Below, piece by piece: positions 15,665-22,675 of a DNA stretch of 46,823 nt (position 1 is its first letter; each line of letters begins with the position of its first letter). This DNA is from Candidatus Gallimonas merdigallinarum. GTDB taxonomy: Bacteria > Bacillota > Clostridia > Christensenellales > Borkfalkiaceae. Location: the NCBI GenBank assembly GCA_904373325.1, contig CAJFFP010000022.1, positions 1 through 46,823 on the forward strand, written 5' to 3'. The notes beneath the pieces are model-generated. The model was not told the DNA's origin and searched no databases. It saw only the letters and a list, made by a program, of their open reading frames with translations. The position numbers were made by a program, and so were the translations under genes.

Positions 15665-15907
15665 ATGACGATGTTGGCGGTATTCAGATCGCGGGCGCAG
15701 GCGCTCGACGCGCTTTCGCTGCTCAAAGGCGCGGGCGTGCCGTCGCAGGCGGTCTCCACGCCCAAAGAGGCGGGGATCGGGTGCGGCGTTTCGGTGAAAT
15801 TCGATTGCAATTTTTTCCCGCGCGTCCGTCCGCTGCTCGCCGGACGCCGCTATTCGGCGTTCTGGGGGTATCTGCGGATATGCGGCGGCGCGTTTGTGCG
15901 CGTCTGA
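15665..15907 (+). CDS. DUF3343 domain protein, putative Se/S carrier-like
   Basis: An 80-residue single-domain protein. MLAVFRSRAQALDALSLLKGAGVPSQAVSTPKEAGIGCGVSVKFD fits DUF3343 (Pfam Putative Se/S carrier protein-like), with a conserved single cysteine in GIGCGVSV. Partner of the divergent cysteine-desulfurase-like gene, with 32 bases between start codons. GAGGAAGAG precedes ATG 15665, which fixes the start within a longer open frame. The carrier role is the family's provisional label, not demonstrated here. Confidence 0.85.
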   Translation: MTMLAVFRSRAQALDALSLLKGAGVPSQAVSTPKEAGIGCGVSVKFDCNFFPRVRPLLAGRRYSAFWGYLRICGGAFVRV

Positions 15908-15909
15908 GC

Positions 15910-15938
15910 TTGCTTTTTTGCGCGCGCCGTTGTATAAT
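15910..15938 (+). promoter_or_regulatory. Sigma-A promoter of nth, positioned for a leaderless or near-leaderless mRNA
   Basis: TTGCTT (15910-15915), 17-base spacer, TATAAT (15933-15938). The nth ATG is at 15947, only 8 bases beyond the -10 box, so the expected transcription start is at or within two bases of the start codon. Confidence 0.8.
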
Positions 15939-15946
15939 AGGTGCAT

Positions 15947-16570
15947 ATGTGCACATCTGACGAAATCTTAACGCAACTCGAAGCGCTGTATCCGGACGCC
16001 GTTCCCGCGCTGAAATTCCGCTCGCCCTACGAGCTGCTCGTCGCGGTCATTCTCTCCGCGCAGTGTACGGACGAGCGCGTCAATCAGGTGACGGAAAAGC
16101 TCTTCCAAGAGCACAACACGCCGCAGAAAATGCTGCTCCTTTCGCAGGAGGAGCTGGAAAAATACATTTACTCGTGCGGGTTCTACCATAATAAGGCGGC
16201 GCATATCCTCTCCGCCTCGCGCGATATTCTGGAAAAATTCGGCGGGGAAGTGCCTTCCACGCTGGAAGAGCTGCGCACGCTCGCGGGCGTGGGCAGAAAA
16301 ACGGCGAACGTCGTCTATGCCGTCGCGTTCGGCGGCGACGCGATCGCTGTGGATACGCACGTGTTCCGCGTCTCCAACCGTCTGGGGCTTGCCGAGGGCA
16401 GCACGCCCGAAAAGGTGGAAGAGGGGCTGTGCAGGGTCATTCCCAAAGAAAAGTGGTCGCGCGCGCATCATTGGCTCATCTACCACGGGCGGCGGGTGTG
16501 CCATTCCCAGCGCCCCGACTGCGAACACTGCACGCTCGCGCATCTGTGCAAATATTTTCATCAGGCATAA
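15947..16570 (+). CDS. nth: Endonuclease III (DNA glycosylase/AP lyase)
   Basis: Base-excision repair glycosylase for oxidised pyrimidines. About 207 residues, the normal family length. The helix-hairpin-helix LAGVGRKTANVV supplies the catalytic Lys, VDTHVFRVSNRLGL the catalytic Asp, and the C terminus carries the [4Fe-4S] motif C-x6-C-x2-C-x5-C (CHSQRPDCEHCTLAHLC). ATG 15947 is preferred to GTG 15941, since the promoter leaves no room for a leader and the GTG would lie upstream of the likely transcript start. The gene has no clear Shine-Dalgarno. Confidence 0.97.
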   Translation: MCTSDEILTQLEALYPDAVPALKFRSPYELLVAVILSAQCTDERVNQVTEKLFQEHNTPQKMLLLSQEELEKYIYSCGFYHNKAAHILSASRDILEKFGGEVPSTLEELRTLAGVGRKTANVVYAVAFGGDAIAVDTHVFRVSNRLGLAEGSTPEKVEEGLCRVIPKEKWSRAHHWLIYHGRRVCHSQRPDCEHCTLAHLCKYFHQA

Positions 16571-16591
16571 TTTTTTTTCATGCGAATAGAT

Positions 16592-16629
16592 CTCCTTTCT
16601 CCGCACAAAATGCAGAAAGGAGGTTTTTT
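16592..16629 (+). terminator. Terminator-like hairpin that includes the Shine-Dalgarno of the next gene
   Basis: CTCCTTTCT (16592-16600) pairs perfectly with AGAAAGGAG (16614-16622), loop of 13, followed by six T residues (16624-16629). The 3' arm AGAAAGGAGG is also the ribosome binding site for ATG 16633. It could terminate nth transcripts and hide the RBS in read-through transcripts. Confidence 0.7.
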
Positions 16630-16632
16630 GTT

Positions 16633-16827
16633 ATGACCAATCTGACGGCAAAGGACGTGGAGGTGCTCACGCACCTGCTCACGGGGGAAGAGATGGCGTG
16701 CAAGAAGGCGCGGATCTACGCCAACACGCTCATGGATACGGCGCTCGCCGAGGAGATGGAAAACATCTCCCGTATGCACGCGGAACGCTTTTCGGCGCTC
16801 TACGCAATGTTGGGAGGGAAGGCATGA
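16633..16827 (+). CDS. Small CotF/ferritin-like helical protein (64 aa)
   Basis: A 64-residue protein (MTNLTAKDVEVLTHLLTGEEMACKKARIYANTLMDTALAEEMENISRMH...), a two-helix stretch similar to the first half of CotF/spore-coat ferritin-like proteins. It overlaps the CotF-domain gene downstream by ATGA, so the two are probably made together and may form a complex. The RBS AGGAGG is embedded in the 16592-16629 hairpin. Spore-coat role is inference from the partner. Confidence 0.8.
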   Translation: MTNLTAKDVEVLTHLLTGEEMACKKARIYANTLMDTALAEEMENISRMHAERFSALYAMLGGKA

Positions 16828-17114
16828 AACAGACGAAACGCGACACGACGCTCAACGAAAAAGACGCCTTGCAGGACCTGCTCGACGCGGAAAAACTGCT
16901 CATGAACTACTACGCCGCCGCGCTTGCGGAGGGGAGTTCCGCGGGATTCCGCAAAAAGATCTTAAAGCTCTACGGCGAACACGCCGATACGCAGTTCTGC
17001 GTGTTCGAGCAGATGCTTTCGCGCGGGTATTACGAAGTTCAGCCCGCCGAAAAGATGATGATCGACCAAAAGACGGAGATGTTCTCCAAAGTAAAAAAAC
17101 AGATCGCCGAATAA
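16824..17114 (+). CDS. Spore coat protein CotF-like
   Basis: A 96-residue CotF-domain protein. LNEKDALQDLLDAEKLLMNYYAAALAEGSSAGFRKKILKLY, then a second helix pair ending GYYEVQPAEKMMIDQKTEMFSKVKKQ, is the classic CotF helical bundle (YYxV motif). CotF-type proteins are coat components in spore formers and also occur in non-spore contexts. Its start is set by the ATGA overlap and GGGAGG upstream. Followed directly by a consensus promoter at 17124. Confidence 0.88.
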   Translation: MKQTKRDTTLNEKDALQDLLDAEKLLMNYYAAALAEGSSAGFRKKILKLYGEHADTQFCVFEQMLSRGYYEVQPAEKMMIDQKTEMFSKVKKQIAE

Positions 17115-17123
17115 AAAGCGGTC

Positions 17124-17152
17124 TTGACAGCCCCGTTCCGCCGTGTTATAAT
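17124..17152 (+). promoter_or_regulatory. Consensus sigma-A promoter for the small ORF cluster
   Basis: TTGACA (17124-17129), 17-base spacer, TATAAT (17147-17152): perfect consensus, with the start codon of the 48-aa ORF 23 bases downstream. Confidence 0.93.
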
Positions 17153-17175
17153 GATGGCAAAAGGGGGAACTGCAC

Positions 17176-17322
17176 ATGAAAAAGGAACAGGGGAACGCAG
17201 ACCGCGTCGATCAGGACGCGTACGAACGCGAACAGGAACGTATCCGCCGCGAACGCGAGGCGATCGCCGAAATGTCGGGCGAATGCGGGAAAGAAGAGGA
17301 CAAAGACAAGAAGGAAACCTGA
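17176..17322 (+). CDS. Small highly charged protein (48 aa)
   Basis: Unrecognised. ATG 17176 follows AAGGGGG and a perfect promoter. The product is Glu/Lys/Arg-rich (ADRVDQDAYEREQERIRRE, then MSGECGKEEDKDKKET), likely one long charged helix with a single cysteine. Its stop abuts a 12-bp GC hairpin. Too short for a homology guess; existence rests on promoter, RBS and codon use. Confidence 0.7.
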   Translation: MKKEQGNADRVDQDAYEREQERIRREREAIAEMSGECGKEEDKDKKET

Positions 17323-17323
17323 C

Positions 17324-17355
17324 GCGGTCCGCGCGCCGATTGCCGCGCGGACCGC
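17324..17355 (+). other. GC-rich hairpin between two small ORFs
   Basis: Perfect 12-bp stem GCGGTCCGCGCG (17324-17335) with 17344-17355, loop of 8, no T-tract. It starts 2 bases after the stop codon of the 48-aa ORF and could protect or stop the transcript. Confidence 0.75.
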
Positions 17356-17368
17356 AAACGGACGGACG

Positions 17369-17399
17369 CGCCGCGGCAGTGCATGGCACTGCCGCGGCG
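17369..17399 (+). other. Very strong GC-rich hairpin between two small ORFs
   Basis: Perfect 14-bp stem CGCCGCGGCAGTGC (17369-17382) with 17386-17399, loop ATG. No T-tract. Possible processing or stability element separating the two short coding units. Confidence 0.75.
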
Positions 17400-17449
17400 T
17401 TCGCGTATCGGACGGGCGCGCGGTGCGCATACTCCTTGCGGAGGTGTGC

Positions 17450-17563
17450 ATGAAAGAGAAGAAAAAAACGGAGCAGTACGCGCACAACCCGCATTACTGC
17501 ATGATCCGCCCCGGGAACGGGGAAGATGAGGACGAGGAGATCGTCTCCACAGGGCAGAGCTGA
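17450..17563 (+). CDS. Small protein with basic N terminus and acidic tail (37 aa)
   Basis: Unrecognised. ATG 17450 follows GCGGAGG at ideal spacing. The 37 residues run from a basic head (MKEKKKTEQYAHNPHYC) to an acidic tail (GNGEDEDEEIVSTGQS), with one Cys and two His that could bind metal. Its stop codon lies inside the terminator stem at 17556-17585. Probably co-transcribed with the 48-aa ORF. Confidence 0.6.
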   Translation: MKEKKKTEQYAHNPHYCMIRPGNGEDEDEEIVSTGQS

Positions 17564-17585
17564 AATTTCTTTCAGCTCTTTTCTC
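17556..17585 (+). terminator. Intrinsic terminator closing the small ORF cluster
   Basis: Perfect 10-bp stem AGAGCTGAAA/TTTCAGCTCT with TTTC loop, then TTTTC. The stop codon of the 37-aa ORF lies within its 5' arm. Confidence 0.85.
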
Positions 17586-17670
17586 ATCTGAAAAAAGGGG
17601 ACGGGCGGCGGGTCGGGAAGGCGTCTGTTAATCTTGTTTGCAAGTCGCGGACAGAATTTTCGCAAAATGT

Positions 17671-17699
17671 TTGACACAGGCGGAAAAATCAAGTATAAT
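17671..17699 (+). promoter_or_regulatory. Consensus sigma-A promoter for the Wzz-like gene
   Basis: TTGACA (17671-17676), 17-base spacer, TATAAT (17694-17699). AAGGAGG precedes ATG 17757. Confidence 0.93.
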
Positions 17700-17756
17700 A
17701 AATTTGTCATACCAACGAATTGAGGGGAAACGCACGTTTCCGGCAAGGAGGAAACT

Positions 17757-19121
17757 ATGGAAGAAGAAAGCGGAATCACCTTTGGCGAGATCTGCCATCT
17801 TGTCAAAAAACGCATCTGGTGGATCCTCGGCATTTCCGTGATCGTCGCGCTCGTCGCGTCGCTTTTGTTCGGGTTCGTCATCAACCGCGGAAAGAACGAT
17901 TATTCCGTCACCTTTATGGTGGAATTTCCCGGTGTGAGCGACCGTCAGTATCCCGACGGGACGACGTTCAACCATGCGTCCATGGTCTATGCCGCGCAAT
18001 TGGAAGCGGCGAAGGCGTCCAACGAATCGTTTGCGAATATCGATATCGACGGGATGTCGTCCAACGGCGGCATTTCCATCTCCGCCGAGACGACGGCGGG
18101 CGCGAACAACACGACGGTGTACACGGGCGTTTATACCATCACCGTTTCGAGCGCGTATTTCGAGAGCGCCGATCAGGCGTCCGACTTCCTGCGCGCCGTG
18201 CTCGATCAGACGATCGCCACGGTGAACGCGAAGATCTCCGGCATGGACTTCACCGCGAGACTTTCGGGATACGATTCTCTGAACGGCTATACAGCGTATG
18301 GCGACAGGCTTGCCATTCTTCGCAGACAACAGGATTATATTCTGGAACGCTATGCAGCAGTGACGGGGGATGCGCAGAGCGATTCCGATACAACGACGCA
18401 GACGCAGACTACGGCGACGTACGGTTCTTTCGTTTATGAGGGCAAGTCGATCAGCGCGCTCTATGCCGAAGCGCAGACGATCGGCAATCTTCTTTCCGAT
18501 CTTGAAAAGAATTATGCAATGAACCGCTTCGTCTATCTTCCCGAGGGTTCCAAGGCGGAAGATTATAAAGAGGCGGCGGAGAGCTGGGCAAAGCAGATCA
18601 AAAATAACGAAGAGGAAATGCTCTTTTACAAGGAGCAGTTTGCAAATTCCGTCATTACGGCAGGCTATTACGAGCAGAGAGTTTTGGAGCTTGAACAGGA
18701 GAACCGAGGCTTGGAAGCGCAGATCGAAGCGATCGGCTACACGTACGAGCAGACGGGCGGAACGGTGAGCGAGTCTCCCAATGCGGATACGATCCGCGCG
18801 GCGAATACGGCGTTCGGAGAGCAGGTCGATAATATGTTCGAGACCATCAAGACGAACAGCGAGACGGCAAAGAGCGCGCTCGTGGCGCTGTTTGCGGCTG
18901 AGTCGCAGATCGTCTATCAGCAGAGCGGCGTTACGACCATCGTCAACACAACGAATATTATTCTCGTAGCGGTTGCAGCCCTCGTGGTAGCGTTCCTGAT
19001 CGCCTGCATCGTCTTCTGCGCGGCGGATTATCCCGCCTACAAGCGCGAGCGCGACGCAAAGAGAACGGCGGCGGTCGCTGCGCCCGAAGAGGCGGCGGAA
19101 CCCGAAAACAAAGAAGAGTAA
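17757..19121 (+). CDS. Wzz/chain-length-determinant-like membrane protein
   Basis: A 454-residue protein with the polysaccharide co-polymerase layout: N-terminal cytosolic tail (ITFGEICHLVKKRIWW), first membrane helix about 22-44, a large extracellular domain with coiled-coil segments (about 200-350), and a second membrane helix about 397-420 ending in a short charged tail (YPAYKRERDAKR then Ala/Glu-rich). No tyrosine-kinase domain is fused and no glycosyltransferase or polymerase genes lie nearby, so it is an orphan. Family assignment is from topology and the N-terminal Wzz-like segment; it might instead organise another surface polymer. Confidence 0.78.
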   Translation: MEEESGITFGEICHLVKKRIWWILGISVIVALVASLLFGFVINRGKNDYSVTFMVEFPGVSDRQYPDGTTFNHASMVYAAQLEAAKASNESFANIDIDGMSSNGGISISAETTAGANNTTVYTGVYTITVSSAYFESADQASDFLRAVLDQTIATVNAKISGMDFTARLSGYDSLNGYTAYGDRLAILRRQQDYILERYAAVTGDAQSDSDTTTQTQTTATYGSFVYEGKSISALYAEAQTIGNLLSDLEKNYAMNRFVYLPEGSKAEDYKEAAESWAKQIKNNEEEMLFYKEQFANSVITAGYYEQRVLELEQENRGLEAQIEAIGYTYEQTGGTVSESPNADTIRAANTAFGEQVDNMFETIKTNSETAKSALVALFAAESQIVYQQSGVTTIVNTTNIILVAVAALVVAFLIACIVFCAADYPAYKRERDAKRTAAVAAPEEAAEPENKEE

Positions 19122-19134
19122 AAACAGAATACGG

Positions 19135-19169
19135 AGCGCGCCCGCGGCAACAGCCGCGGGCGCGCTTTT
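19135..19169 (+). terminator. Intrinsic terminator after the Wzz-like gene
   Basis: Perfect 14-bp stem AGCGCGCCCGCGGC (19135-19148) with 19153-19166, loop AACA, then TTTT. Confidence 0.9.
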
Positions 19170-19177
19170 ATAAAGTG

Positions 19178-19205
19178 CCGCCGCCGCGCATTTGCGCGGC
19201 GGCGG
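19178..19205 (-). terminator. GC hairpin downstream of ychF, probable minus-strand terminator
   Basis: 13-bp inverted repeat CCGCCGCCGCGCA/TGCGCGGCGGCGG. The minus-strand T-tract is weak (CACTTTAT), so it is called on position 30 bases after the ychF stop. Confidence 0.6.
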
Positions 19206-19234
19206 TTGGCTTGAATATCCGCATTTTTTCGGCG

Positions 19235-20335
19235 TTATACGTTGAAGCGGAAGAGCACCACGTCGCCGTCTTTCATCACGTAGTCCTTGCCTTCGGAGCG
19301 AACTTTTCCCTTTTCGCGCGCGCCTGCAAGTCCGCCGCATTCTAAAAGCGTCTGCCATTCCACGACTTCGGCGCGGATAAATCCCTTTTCAAAATCGGTG
19401 TGGATCTTTCCCGCCGCCTGCGGCGCTTTCGTGCCGTTCACGATCGTCCACGCGCGCGTCTCTTTTTCGCCCGCCGTCAGGTAGGAAATCAGCCCCAGCA
19501 GTTTATACGACGCCTTGATGAGCTTGGAAAGCCCGCTCTCGGTCAGCCCGAAATCCTCCAAAAACATTGCCTGTTCTTCGGGACTGAGCTGGGAAAGCTC
19601 CTCCTCCGTCTTGGCGCATACGACAATGACCTCCGCGCCGTGTTTTGCGGCGTATTCTTTGACCTTCATCACGAGGGGGATTTCCTCTTCGCCCGCCCCC
19701 ATGTCCTTTTCGGAGATATTCGCGCAGTAGATGACGGGTTTGGAGGAGAGGAGGAAGAGATTATCGAGCATCGCCTTTTCGTCGTCGGTGACGGGAAGGG
19801 AATTGGCGGGCTGTTCCGATTCGAGGTGCGCGAGCAGTTTTTGCAGGAAGGCGTATTCCTGCGCGGCGTTCTTGTCCGACCCGCCGCGCGCCGCGTTTTT
19901 GATGCGGTCCGTGCGCTTCTGCACCGCCTCGATGTCCGAAAGGATGAGTTCGAGGTTGATGGTTTCAATGTCGCGCACGGGGTCGACCGTACTCTCGACG
20001 TGCGTCACGTTTTCGTCCTCGAAACAGCGCACCACGTGAACGATCGCGTCCACTTCGCGGATATGCGAAAGAAACTTGTTGCCGAGCCCCTCGCCGCGGC
20101 TCGCGCCCTTCACGAGACCTGCAATGTCCACAAATTCGATGACGGCGGGGGTGACTTTTTTGCTCTGATAGAGCGCGGCGAGCTTGTCCAGCCGCTCGTC
20201 GGGAACTGCCACGACGCCGACGTTCGGCTCGATGGTACAGAACGGATAGTTCGCGGCGTCCGCGCCCGCGTGCGTGATTGCGTTGAAAAGGGTGGATTTT
20301 CCGACGTTCGGAAGTCCTACGACGCCTAATTTCAT
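19235..20335 (-). CDS. ychF: Redox-regulated ATPase YchF (Obg-related)
   Basis: Ribosome-associated P-loop ATPase of 366 residues. G1 is [15 protein letters not shown], the Asp-containing G3 is [20 protein letters not shown] and the YchF-type G4 region is NISEKD, followed by the coiled coil and the C-terminal TGS domain ([39 protein letters not shown]). ATG 20335 is used because TTGGAG forms the RBS; a TTG start at 20350 would overlap it. Divergent from argS, with the two -35 boxes nine bases apart. Confidence 0.97.
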   Translation of the reverse strand: MKLGVVGLPNVGKSTLFNAITHAGADAANYPFCTIEPNVGVVAVPDERLDKLAALYQSKKVTPAVIEFVDIAGLVKGASRGEGLGNKFLSHIREVDAIVHVVRCFEDENVTHVESTVDPVRDIETINLELILSDIEAVQKRTDRIKNAARGGSDKNAAQEYAFLQKLLAHLESEQPANSLPVTDDEKAMLDNLFLLSSKPVIYCANISEKDMGAGEEEIPLVMKVKEYAAKHGAEVIVVCAKTEEELSQLSPEEQAMFLEDFGLTESGLSKLIKASYKLLGLISYLTAGEKETRAWTIVNGTKAPQAAGKIHTDFEKGFIRAEVVEWQTLLECGGLAGAREKGKVRSEGKDYVMKDGDVVLFRFNV

Positions 20336-20367
20336 GCGTTTTTTCTCCAATGTTTGTTTTCTGCTCC

Positions 20368-20396
20368 ATTATACTTGATTTCTTTCAAACACGCAA
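20368..20396 (-). promoter_or_regulatory. Sigma-A promoter for ychF
   Basis: Minus strand TTGCGT (20396-20391), 17-base spacer, TATAAT (20373-20368), giving a leader of about 25 bases. Confidence 0.82.
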
Positions 20397-20405
20397 ACCT
20401 TTCGA

Positions 20406-20434
20406 TTGCCATTTACATATTTTTATGGTAAAAT
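20406..20434 (+). promoter_or_regulatory. Candidate sigma-A promoter for argS
   Basis: TTGCCA (20406-20411), 17-base spacer, TAAAAT (20429-20434), back-to-back with the ychF promoter. Confidence 0.65.
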
Positions 20435-20470
20435 AATCGGCGAAAATATCTCAAAGAGATGGGAACCGCT

Positions 20471-22159
20471 ATGGATTATAAACAGTATATCGCACAGAAA
20501 ATCAATGTGGAGGGCGTGGCGCAGGAGGAAATTGCTTCCCTGCTCGCCGTTCCGCCCGATTCCGCGATGGGGGATTTCGCGCTGCCCTGCTTTCGCTTTG
20601 CAAAAGCTCTTCGGAAAAGCCCCGTGATCATCGCGCAGGAGCTTGCGAAAACGATCGCGCCCGACGAGGTCGTCGCCGAAGTCTCCGCAGTCAACGGCTA
20701 TCTCAATTTTAAAGTGAACAAGGCGGGGCTTGCCGCCGACGTGCTCGCCCGTATCGCGCGCGAGGGCGCAAAATACGGCTCATCCGACGAGGGCAGCGGA
20801 AAAACGGTCTGTATCGACTACTCCTCCGTCAATATCGCAAAGCCCTTCCATATCGGGCATCTGTCTACCACGGTGCTGGGCGGCGCGCTCTACCGCATTT
20901 TCAACTTCCTCGGCTACCGCGCGGTGGGGATCAATCACCTCGGCGACTACGGAACGCAGTTCGGCAAGCTCATTTCCGCGTACAAACGCTGGGGCAACAG
21001 GGAAGAGGTCGAGCGGGGCGGCATTCACGCCGTCAACGCGCTCTATGTGCGCTTCAACGAGGAAGCGGACGAGGCGATGGAGGCGGAGGCGCGCGAATAC
21101 TTCCGTCTCATCGAAAGCGGCGACAAGGAGGCGAACGACCTCTTCGAGTGGTTCAAGTCGCTCACGCTCGCCTATGTGGAGAAGATTTACGACCGCCTGC
21201 ATATTCGTTTCGACAGCTACGCGGGCGAGCGTTTCTACACCGATAAAATGGCGCCTGTCGTCGCCGAACTGAAAGAAAAGGGACTTCTGAAAGAGAGCAA
21301 CGGCGCGCAGATCGTCGATCTGGAAGCGTACGGCATGCCGCCCTGCCTCATTCTCCGTTCGGACGGCGCGTCGCTGTACGCCACGCGCGATCTCGCTGCG
21401 GCGATCTACCGCAAAAAGACGTACGATTTTTACAAGTGCCTGTACGTCGTCGCCTATCAGCAGAACCTGCATTTCAAACAGGTGTTCAAGGTCTTGGAGC
21501 TGATGGGTTACGATTGGGCGAAGGACCTCGTGCACGTCGCGTACGGCATGGTCTCGTTGGAGGACGGCGCAATGTCCACCCGAAAGGGGAAGGTCGTCTG
21601 GCTGGAAGACGTCATCTCCCGCTGTGTGGAGAAGGCGCGCGTCATTCTCGAAGAGAAGAATCCCGCGCTGGAAAATAAGGACGCCGTTGCCGAGACGGTC
21701 GGCGTGGGCGCGGTCGTGTTCGGCGCGCTCTATAACAGCAAGATCAAAGATATTACCTTCTCGTACGATAAAGCGCTCAATTTCGACGGCGAAACGAGCG
21801 TCTACGTGCAATACACCTGTGCGCGCGCCGCTTCCGTGCTTTCCAAAGCGGCGGCGGACGGGATCGCGTTCGACGAGGCGGCGTCCGGTACGCCCAACGC
21901 GCAGGAAGCCGAGCTTTTGAAAGCGCTCGGCGACTTCCCCGCGACCGTCCGCGAGGCGGCGGAGAAGTACGAGCCTTCCTTCGTTGCGCGCTGGTGCGTG
22001 GATACGGCGAAGCTCTTCAACAAGTTCTATTTCGACTGCAAGATTTTGCAGGCGGAAGAGGACGTCCGCGCGTTCCGTCTCGCGCTGACCAAGGCGACGC
22101 TCACCGCGCTGACGAACGGGCTGGGGTTGTTGGGGATCGGCGTTCCGGAGAAGATGTAA
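20471..22159 (+). CDS. argS: Arginyl-tRNA synthetase
   Basis: Class I synthetase of 562 residues that charges tRNA-Arg. The N-terminal Add-1 domain is followed by the HIGH motif SVNIAKPFHIGHLSTTVLG, the GDYGTQFGKL region, the YATRDLAAAIYR motif, and MSTRKGKVVWLEDV in place of KMSKS; the C-terminal DALR anticodon-binding domain includes YVQYTCARAASVL. ATG 20471 (MDYKQYIAQKI) fits the family start; an ATG at 20459 would add four residues and has AAAGAG only one base ahead. Neither start has an ideal ribosome site. Confidence 0.97.
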   Translation: MDYKQYIAQKINVEGVAQEEIASLLAVPPDSAMGDFALPCFRFAKALRKSPVIIAQELAKTIAPDEVVAEVSAVNGYLNFKVNKAGLAADVLARIAREGAKYGSSDEGSGKTVCIDYSSVNIAKPFHIGHLSTTVLGGALYRIFNFLGYRAVGINHLGDYGTQFGKLISAYKRWGNREEVERGGIHAVNALYVRFNEEADEAMEAEAREYFRLIESGDKEANDLFEWFKSLTLAYVEKIYDRLHIRFDSYAGERFYTDKMAPVVAELKEKGLLKESNGAQIVDLEAYGMPPCLILRSDGASLYATRDLAAAIYRKKTYDFYKCLYVVAYQQNLHFKQVFKVLELMGYDWAKDLVHVAYGMVSLEDGAMSTRKGKVVWLEDVISRCVEKARVILEEKNPALENKDAVAETVGVGAVVFGALYNSKIKDITFSYDKALNFDGETSVYVQYTCARAASVLSKAAADGIAFDEAASGTPNAQEAELLKALGDFPATVREAAEKYEPSFVARWCVDTAKLFNKFYFDCKILQAEEDVRAFRLALTKATLTALTNGLGLLGIGVPEKM

Positions 22160-22675
22160 AAAAGTTCACGAAATTCTTTTCGAACTGACGAAAAGAATTT
22201 CCGTGATTTTGAGAGACAACCCATTGCGCGGCGCACGCGCCTGACAATGTGTTTTCTCTCGCCGCCGCTGTTTTCGCAACAGTATAGCACGCGGCGGCTC
22301 ACACTTTCCCCATAAGCGCAGGTATGCGCAAATGTGGGGCGCGGGCGGAAGGTTGAGCGGCGCGTTATGCGCATCACCGCAGTGCGGTGTGCGCGCGTCG
22401 CGAAATGAGTTTTTTGCCATTGTCGGCAAAAAACTTGCCCGAACGCAAGGTCTACTTGCGTGAGACCCCTGCTTTGCCGCGTGAGCGACAAATTGAGGTG
22501 AGCGGCGCATTATGCGCATCACCGCAGTGCGGTGTGCGCGCGTCGCGAACTAAGAAATTGCCATTTCAGCGGCAATTTCGTGACCGAGGCGGCACACTAC
22601 CTTGGTGCCGCCGAGAGCAAAAGGTATAACAAGTGACGCCTTTTGCATCGAATTTTCAATATTTCATTTCCGCAT
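22160..22675. repeat. 516-bp intergenic region with two tandem copies of a structured repeat
   Basis: No gene seen. The first 50 bases of each copy (22355-22404 and 22500-22549) differ at one position and lie 145 bp apart. Each continues into a variable hairpin: GTTTTTTGCC/GGCAAAAAAC (22409-22434) in one, GAAATTGCC/GGCAATTTC (22554-22579) in the other, then ACGCAAG/CTTGCGT (22443-22461) or GGCGGCAC/GTGCCGCC (22588-22612). A third copy starts the window (1-95). The repeat heads also contain small palindromes GCGCATTATGCGC and ACCGCAGTGCGGT. Confidence 0.8.
22167..22205 (+). terminator. Hairpin after argS, possible terminator or repeat component
   Basis: 16-bp stem (22167-22182 with 22189-22205, one bulged C) around an AACTGA loop, beginning 7 bases after the argS stop. 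The downstream tract is GATTTTGAG, a weak T-run. Its CACG/CGTG base and A/T body recall the hairpin before clpX. Confidence 0.6.

Noticed and set aside
22027-22522. Two overlapping minus-strand frames (154 and 118 codons) across the structured repeats
   Set aside because: They translate the repeats and hairpins; the two frames cover the same DNA, and neither has an RBS or recognisable protein.
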